Shown in pieces: positions 25,378-34,350 of a stretch of DNA of 49,923 bases. The translations under genes were made by a program, and so were the position numbers. Within the stretch, counting starts at the first letter, position 1; each line of letters starts with the position of its first letter. The DNA is from an uncultured Clostridia bacterium (GTDB lineage: Bacteria; Bacillota; Clostridia; Christensenellales; Pumilibacteraceae): assembly GCA_947086925.1 (NCBI GenBank), contig CAMUAL010000009.1:1-49923 (forward strand), read 5' to 3'. Below the pieces are notes generated by a model. The model did no database searches and was not told where the DNA came from. It saw only the letters and a list, made by a program, of their open reading frames with translations.

Positions 25378-26295
25378 ATGAGAAGTTCGGTTGGCATGAA
25401 ATCTGAAATCAATAAGCGGAAAACGCTTTTGGGGTACAACAGACACGAAGCGTTAACGGGAATTTTATTTGCTTTGCCTTGGATTTTGGGTTTCTTGCTT
25501 TTTACGGCGTATCCCATAGGCGCGTCGCTGTTTTACTCTTTTACAAACTACAATTCGTTTACGATAACCCGTATAGGATTTTTCAATTTCGCAAATGCAT
25601 TCCGCGACGTATTCGTAGCCGACGCGTTCAAAAACACTCTTATTTTCGTGTTTATAAACGTACCTATTTCCACGGTGCTCGGAATAGCCTTGGGCATGTT
25701 GCTTACACGCAAAACTTTCGGGCAGAAGTTTTACCGCACGGTATTTTATCTGCCTGCTGTGGTTTCGGTGATAGCATCTACCTTTTTATGGCAGTGGTTG
25801 TTCAACGAAAACTACGGACCTATAAACAAGTTTCTCGGAGTTTTCGGAGTGGAAGGACCCGGTTGGCTCACAGACGAAAGTTGGATAAAGCCCGCCTTGC
25901 TCGTAATGTGCGCGTGGGGTGTGGGCAGTACGGTGCTGTTGTATCTTACTGCAATAAACAACGTGCCCGCCGATCAGTACGAGGCGTCGGAAATAGACGG
26001 AGCGGGCAAGGTAAAACAGTTCTTCAAGATAACGCTTCCCAACATTGCGCCGATTATATCGTTTAACGTGCTAATGGGGCTTATAGGCGGATTTCAATAC
26101 TTTTTGCCCGCGTACATCATGACGGCGGGCGGACCGGGGCGGAGCGCCACTTTTTTGGGACAGATAATATATGTCAACGCATTTCAGCAAAATAACATGG
26201 GGTACGCCTCGGCGGTAAGTTGGCTTCTTATGGCAATAATATTCTGTTTTACCTTGTTGTACTTCAAACTGTCGGCACGGTTCTTAAACGGTTGA
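25378..26295 (+). CDS. carbohydrate ABC transporter permease, MalF/UgpA-type
   Basis: A 305-residue CUT1 permease with six hydrophobic segments. Signature parts are LTGILFALPWILGFLLFTAYPIGASLFYSF at the first helix, FYRTVFYLPAVVSVIASTFLWQWLFNENYG, and the EAA loop DQYEASEIDGAGKVKQFFKITLPNIAP near 200-226. It is the partner of the MalG-like permease at 23020; the binding-protein gene stands between the two, an order different from the usual binding protein-MalF-MalG. The start at 25378 is fixed by the AAAGGAGGGT ribosome site, which overlaps the end of the binding-protein gene. Confidence 0.95.
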   Translation: MRSSVGMKSEINKRKTLLGYNRHEALTGILFALPWILGFLLFTAYPIGASLFYSFTNYNSFTITRIGFFNFANAFRDVFVADAFKNTLIFVFINVPISTVLGIALGMLLTRKTFGQKFYRTVFYLPAVVSVIASTFLWQWLFNENYGPINKFLGVFGVEGPGWLTDESWIKPALLVMCAWGVGSTVLLYLTAINNVPADQYEASEIDGAGKVKQFFKITLPNIAPIISFNVLMGLIGGFQYFLPAYIMTAGGPGRSATFLGQIIYVNAFQQNNMGYASAVSWLLMAIIFCFTLLYFKLSARFLNG

Positions 26296-26347
26296 CGGGT
26301 TTGTGCAAAATATCGAAACCAAATAAATGAACAAAGGAGAGGGACAA

Positions 26348-28855
26348 ATGGTTAAAAGCAAAAAAATTACGGCAATCGCGGTTATGGCGGCGGTATTGCT
26401 TGCCGCCGTAGGGTTGGCATTTACGGGCATATTTAAAACAAGCCATGCCGCGGCAGAGGAGGTAACTGTGAAAAGTACGGCAATAGAGTACGGCAAGTTG
26501 GGGGAGTTTTTAACGGGTATAAGCAAATCCTCCTCTACCGGAACGGGTAACGCACGCTATGTTTATGACAATTCGGGCATGAACGGACGCGACGGCATTA
26601 CGCATAAGCATACGAATTTGAATCCCGCAACAAAAATGTGGCTGAGCAAAGCAGGCGATTCGGCGGCGGATTCCGCGCTTACGGTAGAACTTGACGAGCC
26701 CAACCAAATAGGGTATATGTTTGTTTGGAATTACAATGCAAACGGACGCACCGATAACGGTATGCGCAAAGTTACGGTTGATACTTCGCTCGACGGCGAA
26801 AAATGGCAATCGGCGGGTTCGTTCGAGCTTGCCCGCGCGGCAGGCACGGGCGAAACGAAAGCCACCAATCTGACGGACGGCGAACCTATCGATTTGGGCG
26901 GCGCGTGCGCCAAATACGTGCGCATAACTCCCGCCGAGCAAAACGGTAATTGGGGAGGTTCTCAGTACGGACTCAGCGAAGTAAAGCTTTACGAGTACAA
27001 AGAAAAAGCGGCAAAAAATGCCTTTATAAAAGGCGACACGTACAACCCCGCAAGCACAACGAGGGATTCGGCAACGCGCGTTATAACGAGCGGAGCGGGT
27101 ATGAGCGACCCCAAATCTTCGAGAGCCGTTCACGACAACGCCCCCGAACATATGTGGCTCGGAAGTTCGAGTACTATACGAATCAACCTTAAAGGAAATT
27201 ATCCGCTTTCGGACTTGTACATTTGGAACTACAACTCACCCGATGCTCTCGATTGCGGAGTTAAGGAAGTGGAGGTTTCGGTATCGTCGGACGGCGGCGC
27301 ACAGGCAAGCGATTGGATAAAGGCAGGTACTTTTACCGTAAATAAAGCAACGGGTAGCAATACCGAAAAGGCGTCGGCGCGTATTCCGCTCGGCAACATT
27401 AAAGGACAATGCATATCGGTGCGCATAATATCCAACTACGGCGGCGATAAAAACGGCATTGCGGCTATTCGCGCATATTGCGGCGAAGGAGATTACAGCG
27501 AACAGGCGCATGAGTGGTCGAGCGTGTTGGGAACGTACACGGGATTTTTCGGAGCGGACGGAATTTTCACTGCGAATCTTTCGGGAAACGAGTATGCATA
27601 TTCGCTCGATAAACGCGGAGCGGACAACAAGACGTTCTTCTGTTTTTCCGATACCGACGTAGATTACGCAAAAAACGGAATCAACGAGGTAGCGCGTACT
27701 TCGTCGAATTACGGCATGCCCAATAACAGTTATGCAATGTTTACGGGCAATGACCCCTTTACGGGCGAAATGGTGTTTATGTACGATCAAACAACTTCGG
27801 GCAGTGCGAACGTGCCCATAAGACCCACGCGTCAAGGAAACGGTGCGCGCTATTGGCTCGGCGCAATGGCTTCGGTAAACGGAAAAATGTATATAACGCC
27901 GCATTTTATCGAGAGCGTTACGGGCGGCATGGGCTTTGCTCAGACTGCGGCGGATTTTGCAAAGTTCGATATAAACAAAACAGCGGGTACGGTGAATTTC
28001 AATTCGTATAACGTATGGCAAGACGATTCCAAGCAGTATCTTGCATGGTTTGAAAACGGCGGCGAAAACCGTGTTGTGCTTATGAACTCCGGACTTTTCG
28101 CAAACACCGAAGAATCCGGTGCGCCCAACCCCGACGGATACGTTTACAATTACGGTATTCTCGACGCAAGCGGTAAAGCGCGCAAGCTTGTGGTTGCACG
28201 CATAAAAGCGGAAGATATAGAGGATATTACAAAATACGAGTACTATTCGGGAAGCGGATGGTCGAAGAATATTTCCGATTTGAAAGGAATAGCCGATTAC
28301 GTGTCTCCCGAGCTCAGCGTTGTGCCTGTTACGTTCGGCGAGTATAAAGGCAAATATATGCTTACTTATCAGTATTCCACGCAATCGGCACTAACCGCTA
28401 TTCGTATAAGCGATACGCCTTACGGCCCGTTCGGCGAACAGAAGCTTATAAACTACTCTATGGAGCCTTTGTATATGACGGCTCTGTATCAGAAGAACAG
28501 CGGCAAAAACGATGCCAATGCTTACTGCTATAATGCAAAAGCACATCCCGCGCTTTCAAAGGACGGCGAGCTTATAATTTCGTACAACATGAACTTTTTA
28601 GGCGGAACGGATTCGCACGAGCGCAACATAGATTGCTATCACCCGAGATTCTTGCGTTACAGCGCCACCGCTTACTCGGTATCCGATAATGACGGAATAG
28701 AAGGAACCGAAAGCAATTCCGGAAACAAAAAACGCGGTTGCGGCGGTAATGTCGCATCGGTAGGCGGATTCGGCGCGCTCGGCGTTCTTGCTACGGCGAC
28801 TGCGGCGGGTATGATTATGCTTTCGGTGCGTCGTAAAAAGGAGATGACAAAATAA
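26348..28855 (+). CDS. secreted multidomain protein: two F5/8C-like domains, DUF5005-like propeller, GCG-type C-terminal anchor
   Basis: The 835-residue protein has a signal peptide (about 1-36, ending SHAAAEE). Two discoidin/F5-8C-like carbohydrate-binding modules follow: about 40-220 (KMWLSKAG, YMFVWNYNANGR, KYVRITPAE) and about 225-385 (MWLGSSSTIRINLKG, LYIWNYNSPDA). Residues 390-780 are a repeat-rich beta domain (FFCFSDTDVDYAKNG, PELSVVPVTFGEYKGKYMLTYQYST, YHPRFLRYS) like DUF5005/DUF4185 five-bladed propellers near glycosidase folds. The end is KKRGCGGNV, a hydrophobic helix and VRRKKEMTK. I infer a cell-surface glycan-binding or glycan-cleaving protein. The start is the ATG at 26348 after AAAGGAGAGGG, not the ATG 21 bases earlier, which precedes that site. 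Confidence 0.82.
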   Translation: MVKSKKITAIAVMAAVLLAAVGLAFTGIFKTSHAAAEEVTVKSTAIEYGKLGEFLTGISKSSSTGTGNARYVYDNSGMNGRDGITHKHTNLNPATKMWLSKAGDSAADSALTVELDEPNQIGYMFVWNYNANGRTDNGMRKVTVDTSLDGEKWQSAGSFELARAAGTGETKATNLTDGEPIDLGGACAKYVRITPAEQNGNWGGSQYGLSEVKLYEYKEKAAKNAFIKGDTYNPASTTRDSATRVITSGAGMSDPKSSRAVHDNAPEHMWLGSSSTIRINLKGNYPLSDLYIWNYNSPDALDCGVKEVEVSVSSDGGAQASDWIKAGTFTVNKATGSNTEKASARIPLGNIKGQCISVRIISNYGGDKNGIAAIRAYCGEGDYSEQAHEWSSVLGTYTGFFGADGIFTANLSGNEYAYSLDKRGADNKTFFCFSDTDVDYAKNGINEVARTSSNYGMPNNSYAMFTGNDPFTGEMVFMYDQTTSGSANVPIRPTRQGNGARYWLGAMASVNGKMYITPHFIESVTGGMGFAQTAADFAKFDINKTAGTVNFNSYNVWQDDSKQYLAWFENGGENRVVLMNSGLFANTEESGAPNPDGYVYNYGILDASGKARKLVVARIKAEDIEDITKYEYYSGSGWSKNISDLKGIADYVSPELSVVPVTFGEYKGKYMLTYQYSTQSALTAIRISDTPYGPFGEQKLINYSMEPLYMTALYQKNSGKNDANAYCYNAKAHPALSKDGELIISYNMNFLGGTDSHERNIDCYHPRFLRYSATAYSVSDNDGIEGTESNSGNKKRGCGGNVASVGGFGALGVLATATAAGMIMLSVRRKKEMTK

Positions 28856-28930
28856 ACGCGGTTAAAGGAGGCGCGTAAAAGTCGGTGATATTTAAATACA
28901 AAAATCAAAATCAAATAAATAGGAGGAATT

Positions 28931-30103
28931 ATGAAAATTCGTAAGAAAATGTTGACAGTCGCAGCGGCTGTCGTAAGTTGCATATGTCTGTGTATGGGTA
29001 TGCTGTTATGTTTACCGAAAGTCACGGCAAAAGCAGACGATACGTTGCAACTTGCAGGCGGAGTAAGCGCCGATGGATTGGCGGCTTATTGGAAGTTCGA
29101 CGAAACATCGGGTGAAACGGCGATGGATTCATCACCGTATGCAAGAAACATGTGGCTATCTAACGGCAGTACCGCTCAGTGGGATACGGGACTGTCGGGC
29201 GGTGCATTCAGATTCGACGGCAACAGCGCATTCCGCATGCAGATTGACCGCACGGGCGCGCCAAACAGGACAAGCGCGGGAGTTCCTTATCAGATAGAAT
29301 CGGATAAAAATGCCGACGGCTCGGCAAAGACAAACGGCGACAGTTCGCTTTCGGTAAGCTTTTTAATGAAGATAGACGATTGGAATATGAATACCGACCA
29401 AGGATTTAACACGCTTTTCGTAACCGGCAATACAACGGGTGCGGGTTCGCTCGGCAGCGGCAGTGTTCAAAGCGCAATAATAATTGCGGAAAAAACGAAC
29501 GAAAACGTAGACGTGGGCAAATACGACCCCGAATACGCGCATAAGTGGCTGTTTGGCGGCATTAACGGTTCGGGCGGCGGACTTACCGGAAACGATAACA
29601 TAGTAAACGCCGACGGTAACATAGACGACAAAATGGGCGGCGGTTGGAATCTTATAACCTACGTTATAGAGGACAGCGAAGAAGACGACGTTGCCGAAAT
29701 GCGTCTTTATATTAACGGAAAGCTCGACTACACGGTAGAATTACTCAACACAATGGGACTTATGAAAACCCTCGGTATGGGCGCAGAGCCTCTGTGCGTG
29801 GGCGGACAGGTAGACGCGGAACAGGGAAACAGCATAATACGCGGTTTCAGCGGCTATATGGACGAGTTTATGATATTTACGCGCGCGCTTTCGTCGAACG
29901 AAGTGAGTGCAATGGCAAAGGAATATTTCGGTGAAAACGCGGATACCGCAACAAAACCCTCGGATAGCGGCAAAAAAAACGGCTGTGGCAGTGCGGTTAA
30001 TTCGGGCGCGTGGGGACTTGGCGCAGTTGCGCTTTTAGGCATTTCATGCGTGGCGGTTATTTGTAAGCGTAAAAAATCCGCTTGCGAAAATATCGACAAA
30101 TAA
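28931..30103 (+). CDS. secreted LamG/concanavalin A-like lectin with GCG-type C-terminal anchor
   Basis: A 390-residue exported protein: basic start and hydrophobic signal (MKIRKKMLTVAAAVVSCICL...), cleavage likely near KVTAKADD. Residues 45-335 form one LamG/Laminin_G_3 jelly roll, recognisable from GLAAYWKFDETSGETAMDSS, FRFDGNSAFRM, LRLYINGKLDYTV-like strands (MRLYINGKLDYTVEL) and the closing GYMDEFMIFTRALSSNEVSAMAKEYFG. The tail reads KKNGCGSAV, then a hydrophobic helix and CKRKKSACE, the same layout as its two neighbours. A carbohydrate-binding surface role is inferred. An AGGAGG site precedes the ATG, and it is cotranscribed with the mannosidase operon. Confidence 0.88.
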   Translation: MKIRKKMLTVAAAVVSCICLCMGMLLCLPKVTAKADDTLQLAGGVSADGLAAYWKFDETSGETAMDSSPYARNMWLSNGSTAQWDTGLSGGAFRFDGNSAFRMQIDRTGAPNRTSAGVPYQIESDKNADGSAKTNGDSSLSVSFLMKIDDWNMNTDQGFNTLFVTGNTTGAGSLGSGSVQSAIIIAEKTNENVDVGKYDPEYAHKWLFGGINGSGGGLTGNDNIVNADGNIDDKMGGGWNLITYVIEDSEEDDVAEMRLYINGKLDYTVELLNTMGLMKTLGMGAEPLCVGGQVDAEQGNSIIRGFSGYMDEFMIFTRALSSNEVSAMAKEYFGENADTATKPSDSGKKNGCGSAVNSGAWGLGAVALLGISCVAVICKRKKSACENIDK

Positions 30104-30121
30104 AAATATAAGGAGAAAATC

Positions 30122-31636
30122 ATGAGAAAGAATCTTAAAAAAACAATGAGCGTCGTTACGGTTGCGGTTGTTGCGTTTGCGTGCTTGTTTCTTTGTGCTT
30201 GTCAAAACGCAAATTTCAAGCGCAAGCTGACTTTAAACAGCGACTTTTCGGGCAACATAGTGCTTCAAATGGATTTGAGCGCGGCTCCTATTCCCGATGC
30301 CGACGACGCAAGCGGCTACGACAAGCAAGCCCCTTATTATTGGCTCAATACTCACGGTAACGAGCTTGCCGAGTATCTCGAAAATGCACTCCGACAAGAC
30401 GATAACACCAAAGATTTGGGACTGACGGTAAGCGTAGACGATTCCGAGATTGTTTGGAATCTTACCGCCGGCGGCGAGAAAGACGAAACCAAAATGGCTG
30501 TAAGCGGCTCTGAGAAGGTTATGATAAATGTTCCGTTCGACGACTTCGACGATTATGTGAATAAACTTACGGCAATCGCTCATTTCGGAGGCGGAATAGA
30601 ATCTCCCAAAACGAGCGGCACGGCAATAACTCCCGACCCCGAAAAGGGAATTTATTGGCAGTACTGCGACCCCGGCAAGGTGGATAAAATCGTATATTGG
30701 GAAGATATAACGCCCGAGCTGTTTATCGACCTCGAAAGCGGAAGCGTTCAGTATCATGAGGACGGTCATGTAGGCAAATTTCTTTACGGTGCCGTTTGGA
30801 CGTATATGATTAACGACGAATACGACGAAACGACCAACCCGAACGGTGTGTTCGTAAGCAAGGGTTGCAATCCCGAACAGCCGAACTACGGAAATAACGA
30901 CAAAGCAAACCTTATAGATGCAGGCACAAAAGTTACCGAGTTCAGTTTCAGTTTCGACGGTTATGAGCAGGTTATAAACGCAAAGGTTCAAGAGCGCGAC
31001 GATTACAATTTTAACGATATTTATATTCCGCTCGATGCGTACGGCTCGTTCGATATGCCGAATGTTACAGTAACGAACGCCGATGTATCTTCGGGTGCGG
31101 CAGATGCAACTGCGGTGTATAACGACGGTACCGACGGCACAAATTGGTACGAGGTTACGGTTGCTTCCGACTCCGTAGGCAACATTTCGGCTGAGTTGGG
31201 CGAAGTTGTTGCAACAGGCAAAACCTATACTAAGAATTTCACCGAAACGGGCTCTCATAAGGTTGCGCTTAAAGAGGGCAACGTAATAATAGCGGTTACT
31301 GTTTCGGCAGAAAAATATTGGACGGTTACTTTTGTGGCAAACGGCGAAACGGTTTCGACGGTTCGCGTTAAGGACGGCGAAGGAGTGCCTTCGTCGCAAG
31401 TGCCCGCCGCTCCTTCGGTTGAAGGTAAAGAGTTCGACAAATGGGACGTTTCGTACGGAAACGTAACCGGCAATCTCACCGTTACCGCCGTATACAAAGA
31501 CGTGGCGCAGAAACCCGCCGAAAAGAGCGGATGCGGCAGTGAAGTGGGCACGGTAAGCGGCACGCTCGGCGGAATAGCGCTTATAGGCTTGGCTGCCGTA
31601 TTAATCCGTCGCAGAAAATCCGTATCGCGTAGCTGA
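30122..31636 (+). CDS. lipoprotein with InlB-like repeat domain and GCG-type C-terminal anchor
   Basis: The 504-residue protein starts with a signal whose lipobox appears to be LCAC (Cys near 28). The middle is unrecognised and acidic, beginning LTLNSDFSGNIVLQMDLSAA. Near the end, YWTVTFVANGETVSTVRVKDG... EFDKWDVSYGNVTGNLTVTAVYK is an InlB B-repeat/Listeria-Bacteroides repeat unit, a small beta-grasp surface module. The protein ends in KSGCGSEV, a hydrophobic helix and IRRRKSVSRS. It would thus carry both a lipid anchor and a C-terminal sorting signal, an unusual combination; LCAC may instead be a coincidence in an ordinary signal peptide. It is the last gene of the operon, ended by the terminator at 31661. 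Confidence 0.82.
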   Translation: MRKNLKKTMSVVTVAVVAFACLFLCACQNANFKRKLTLNSDFSGNIVLQMDLSAAPIPDADDASGYDKQAPYYWLNTHGNELAEYLENALRQDDNTKDLGLTVSVDDSEIVWNLTAGGEKDETKMAVSGSEKVMINVPFDDFDDYVNKLTAIAHFGGGIESPKTSGTAITPDPEKGIYWQYCDPGKVDKIVYWEDITPELFIDLESGSVQYHEDGHVGKFLYGAVWTYMINDEYDETTNPNGVFVSKGCNPEQPNYGNNDKANLIDAGTKVTEFSFSFDGYEQVINAKVQERDDYNFNDIYIPLDAYGSFDMPNVTVTNADVSSGAADATAVYNDGTDGTNWYEVTVASDSVGNISAELGEVVATGKTYTKNFTETGSHKVALKEGNVIIAVTVSAEKYWTVTFVANGETVSTVRVKDGEGVPSSQVPAAPSVEGKEFDKWDVSYGNVTGNLTVTAVYKDVAQKPAEKSGCGSEVGTVSGTLGGIALIGLAAVLIRRRKSVSRS

Positions 31637-31660
31637 AACGAAATAATATAAACGCACAAT

Positions 31661-31690
31661 AAAACTCACGGTTATCGCCGTGAGTTTTTT
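31661..31690 (+). terminator. terminator of the mannosidase operon
   Basis: AAAACTCACGG and CCGTGAGTTTTTT around a 6-base loop, with a T6 tail. The stem is nearly the same sequence as the terminator at 19144-19181. Confidence 0.92.
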
Positions 31691-31707
31691 ATAACCGTTT
31701 TATCTTC

Positions 31708-31737
31708 TTGACTATCTTCGTGGTTAAATGTTATACT
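31708..31737 (+). promoter_or_regulatory. dnaX promoter placing transcription start at the ATG
   Basis: TTGACT (31708-31713), an 18-bp spacer and TATACT (31732-31737). The ATG is at 31744, exactly where transcription would begin, and there is no Shine-Dalgarno sequence. This predicts a leaderless mRNA. Confidence 0.7.
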
Positions 31738-31743
31738 TAAAGT

Positions 31744-33279
31744 ATGAGTTACACCGCATTATACCGCAAATACCGTCCGCTTACGTTCGATGACGTAATA
31801 GGGCAGAATCATATAACCGAAACGCTTATCAATCAGCTTAAAACGGGCAGAATAGGTCATGCGTATCTGTTTACCGGAAGCAGAGGAACGGGTAAAACCA
31901 CATGCGCAAAAATTTTCGCGCGTGCAGTTAATTGCCTTAACCCCGAAAACGGCTCGCCGTGCGGAAAATGCAAGGTGTGCAAGGCACTCGGTTCGGCGGG
32001 CGACATAGATATAATGGAAATAGACGCGGCAAGCAATAACCGCGTTGACGAAGTGCGCGAAATCCGCGAGCGGGTAAAGTATCCGCCCGTAAACGGCAAG
32101 TACAAGGTTTATATTATAGACGAAGTGCATATGCTTACCGACAGCGCGTTTAACGCACTGCTTAAAACTTTGGAAGAGCCGCCCGAATTTGTAATATTTA
32201 TTTTGGCTACAACCGAGGCGCACAAGCTTCCCGCAACCATACTATCGCGGTGCATGCGCTTTGATTTCCGACTTGTATCCGCAGAACTTTTAACGGAAAA
32301 CATCAAAAAGATTTTCAACGCCGAGGGCAAGAAGTACGACGATGAGGCGGTGCGCTTTATTGCGGGCGCGGGCGAAGGGAGCGTGCGCGACAGTCTTTCG
32401 ATTGCCGATATGTGTCTAAGCCGCAGTGCTGGCAAGCTCACTCTCGGCGACGTTCTCGACGTTTTGGGGGCCGCCGACCGCGGCAAAATACGCGCGCTTA
32501 CAAAGAGCATACTCGCGGGAGATGCGCGCGATATTCTTATTAAAATAGACGAACTTACGTCGCTCGGCAAATCGGTGAGCCGAATAGCAAAAGATGTGCT
32601 TTTGTGCGCAAGAGATTTGCTTGCCGTAAAAACGGGGGCGGAGTCGCTTGTAATCGATACCGAAGAAAACTTGGTTGAATTGCGCACGCTTGCCGAAAAC
32701 TGCGACGGCGACGCACTCGGGTGCGTTATTCGGCTGCTAAGCTCGGTAGACGCGGAACTGCGGTACAGCGTCAGTCCGAAAATAGTTCTCGAAACCGCTT
32801 GCTTGCGCGCCGGCAAGCTTGTTTCCGACGACACTGCGGCGCTTGGCGCGAGAATAACAAGACTCGAAAACAGAATAGAACAGCTTATCGAGAACGGAGT
32901 TTCCGCAAAGCCGCAAGCGCAAGAGGCGACGGCAACGCCCGTACCCGAGCCGACGCCCGATAATTCGAGCGTATGGGGGCGGCTTATAACTTACTTCCGC
33001 AAAAACGGACCTATGAGTTTATATTCGCTTTTATGCAACACTCACAACGTAGATCTCGACGGCGGCGTGCTTAAAATAACACCCGAGTCGGATGCGGAAT
33101 ATCTGCAATTTTCCGACCCCGAGGTAAGCGACTTAATAGTGCGTGCGCTCAGTGTTTTGGGGGCGAACGTAAAAACGGAAATAATAAAACAGCAGGGAAA
33201 ACCCGACATGGACACCGAAATCGACCGCATAAAAAAAATGATGGCGGGCGGTAAGGCAAAACTGAACATAACGAGATAA
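31744..33279 (+). CDS. dnaX: DNA polymerase III subunit gamma/tau
   Basis: The 511-residue protein is the clamp-loader ATPase of the replicative polymerase. It starts with the diagnostic YTALYRKYRPLTFDDVIGQ, has Walker A GSRGTGKT (45-52), zinc-binding Cys at 64, 73, 76 and 79, the Walker B-type DEVHML near 126, sensor SRCMRFDF and the sensor 2 region GSVRDSLS. The C-terminal third (390-511) is the tau extension with a short Pro/Ala/Thr-rich linker. The ybaB and recR genes follow in the arrangement conserved across Firmicutes. The first codon coincides with the predicted transcription start. Confidence 0.97.
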   Translation: MSYTALYRKYRPLTFDDVIGQNHITETLINQLKTGRIGHAYLFTGSRGTGKTTCAKIFARAVNCLNPENGSPCGKCKVCKALGSAGDIDIMEIDAASNNRVDEVREIRERVKYPPVNGKYKVYIIDEVHMLTDSAFNALLKTLEEPPEFVIFILATTEAHKLPATILSRCMRFDFRLVSAELLTENIKKIFNAEGKKYDDEAVRFIAGAGEGSVRDSLSIADMCLSRSAGKLTLGDVLDVLGAADRGKIRALTKSILAGDARDILIKIDELTSLGKSVSRIAKDVLLCARDLLAVKTGAESLVIDTEENLVELRTLAENCDGDALGCVIRLLSSVDAELRYSVSPKIVLETACLRAGKLVSDDTAALGARITRLENRIEQLIENGVSAKPQAQEATATPVPEPTPDNSSVWGRLITYFRKNGPMSLYSLLCNTHNVDLDGGVLKITPESDAEYLQFSDPEVSDLIVRALSVLGANVKTEIIKQQGKPDMDTEIDRIKKMMAGGKAKLNITR

Positions 33280-33402
33280 TTTTGTAATCGCGAAACATTG
33301 TGCGCCGCCGCGAATAAATATTTTAAGCGGGCGGTGTTACCGATAAAGGATACGGCAAAAACGGTCTGCCGCAATCCGAGCATAAAAAAGGAGAACGTAA
33401 AA

Positions 33403-33732
33403 ATGGGCAAGGGATTCGGAGGATTCGGCGGTGGCGGATTCAACATGCAGCAAATGATGCGTCAAGCGCAGAAAATGCAGGAGCAGATGCAACAGGCACA
33501 GGAGGAGCTTGCGGAACTTTCCGTAACGGGAACGGCAGGCGGAGGGCTTGTGCAGGTTACGCTCAGCGGCAAGCGCGAGGTGGAAGTGGTTTCCATAAAA
33601 CCCGAGGCGGTAGACCCCGACGATATAGAAATGCTCGAAGACCTTGTTGCGGCGGCACTCGGCGACGCGCTTAATAAAGTTGCCGAAAAGGAAAAAGAAA
33701 TAATGCCGCTAGGCACTGCGGGACTCATGTAA
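33403..33732 (+). CDS. ybaB: YbaB/EbfC family nucleoid-associated protein
   Basis: A 109-residue protein of normal family length, forming a dimeric DNA-binding tweezer-like fold. It has a Gly-rich start (GKGFGGFGGGGF), a Gln/Met-rich helix (MQQMMRQAQKMQEQMQQAQEEL), the conserved strand pair VTGTAGGGLVQVTLSGKREV and a C-terminal helix (EMLEDLVAAALGDALNKV). The start at 33403 follows AAAAAAGGAG; the open frame further upstream lies in the 120-bp dnaX-ybaB spacer and is not used. recR begins immediately after its stop codon. Confidence 0.95.
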   Translation: MGKGFGGFGGGGFNMQQMMRQAQKMQEQMQQAQEELAELSVTGTAGGGLVQVTLSGKREVEVVSIKPEAVDPDDIEMLEDLVAAALGDALNKVAEKEKEIMPLGTAGLM

Positions 33733-34317
33733 ATGAAACAGCTCGACTGCATAATGCGTTTAAGCAACAAGTTTTCGCGCTTGCCGGGAGTAGGAGCGAA
33801 AACGGCTCAGCGTTACGCGTACAGCGTAATCGATATGTCCGATTCGGAAGTAGAGGATTTTATCTCGGCATTGCGCGACGTTAAAACTCAGGTTAAATAC
33901 TGCTCCGTATGCGGAAATTTTACCGATAAAGACGTGTGCGACATCTGCGCGCGACGCGACAAAAGCGTTATATGCGTGGTGGCGTATCCAAAAGACGTGC
34001 TTGCATTAGAGCGCGTTTCGGGTTACCGCGGAGTGTATCACGTGCTTCACGGAACTCTCTCGCCGCTCGAAGGGCGCACTCCCGATTCGCTTAAAATAAA
34101 GGAACTGCTCGCGCGGCTTGACGGAGTTGAAGAAATAATACTTGCCACCAATACCGACGTAGAGGGCGAGGCAACCGCAATGTATATTGCCCGATTGATT
34201 AAGCCCATGGGCGTAAAGGTGAGCCGAATAGCCCAAGGCATCAGCATGGGCAGCGAACTCGAATACGCCGACGAGGTGACTCTTACCAAGGCGCTTGAAA
34301 AAAGAACACTACTGTAA
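33733..34317 (+). CDS. recR: recombination protein RecR
   Basis: The 194-residue protein is full length. It contains the helix-hairpin-helix region (LSRLPGVGAKTAQRYA-like, residues 16-31), a four-Cys zinc finger (YCSVCGNFTDKDVCDIC near 57-73) and a TOPRIM domain (VICVVAYPKDVLALERV... EIILATNTDVEGEATAMYIARLI). It acts with RecF/RecO in loading RecA at gaps. Its ATG follows the ybaB stop without a gap, so translation is coupled. A GC-rich hairpin near 34327-34352 and the structured repeat at 34351 follow. Confidence 0.97.
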   Translation: MKQLDCIMRLSNKFSRLPGVGAKTAQRYAYSVIDMSDSEVEDFISALRDVKTQVKYCSVCGNFTDKDVCDICARRDKSVICVVAYPKDVLALERVSGYRGVYHVLHGTLSPLEGRTPDSLKIKELLARLDGVEEIILATNTDVEGEATAMYIARLIKPMGVKVSRIAQGISMGSELEYADEVTLTKALEKRTLL

Positions 34318-34350
34318 AGTTATTTCCCGCTTTTTGACGCTAAAAGGCGG

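Noticed and set aside
27236..28384. 382-codon reverse-strand open frame
   Set aside because: Antisense to the F5/8C-propeller gene, with no ribosome site and composition of a codon shadow.
30233..31399. 388-codon reverse-strand open frame
   Set aside because: Shadow of the InlB-repeat lipoprotein gene; Arg/Asn/Tyr-rich nonsense composition.
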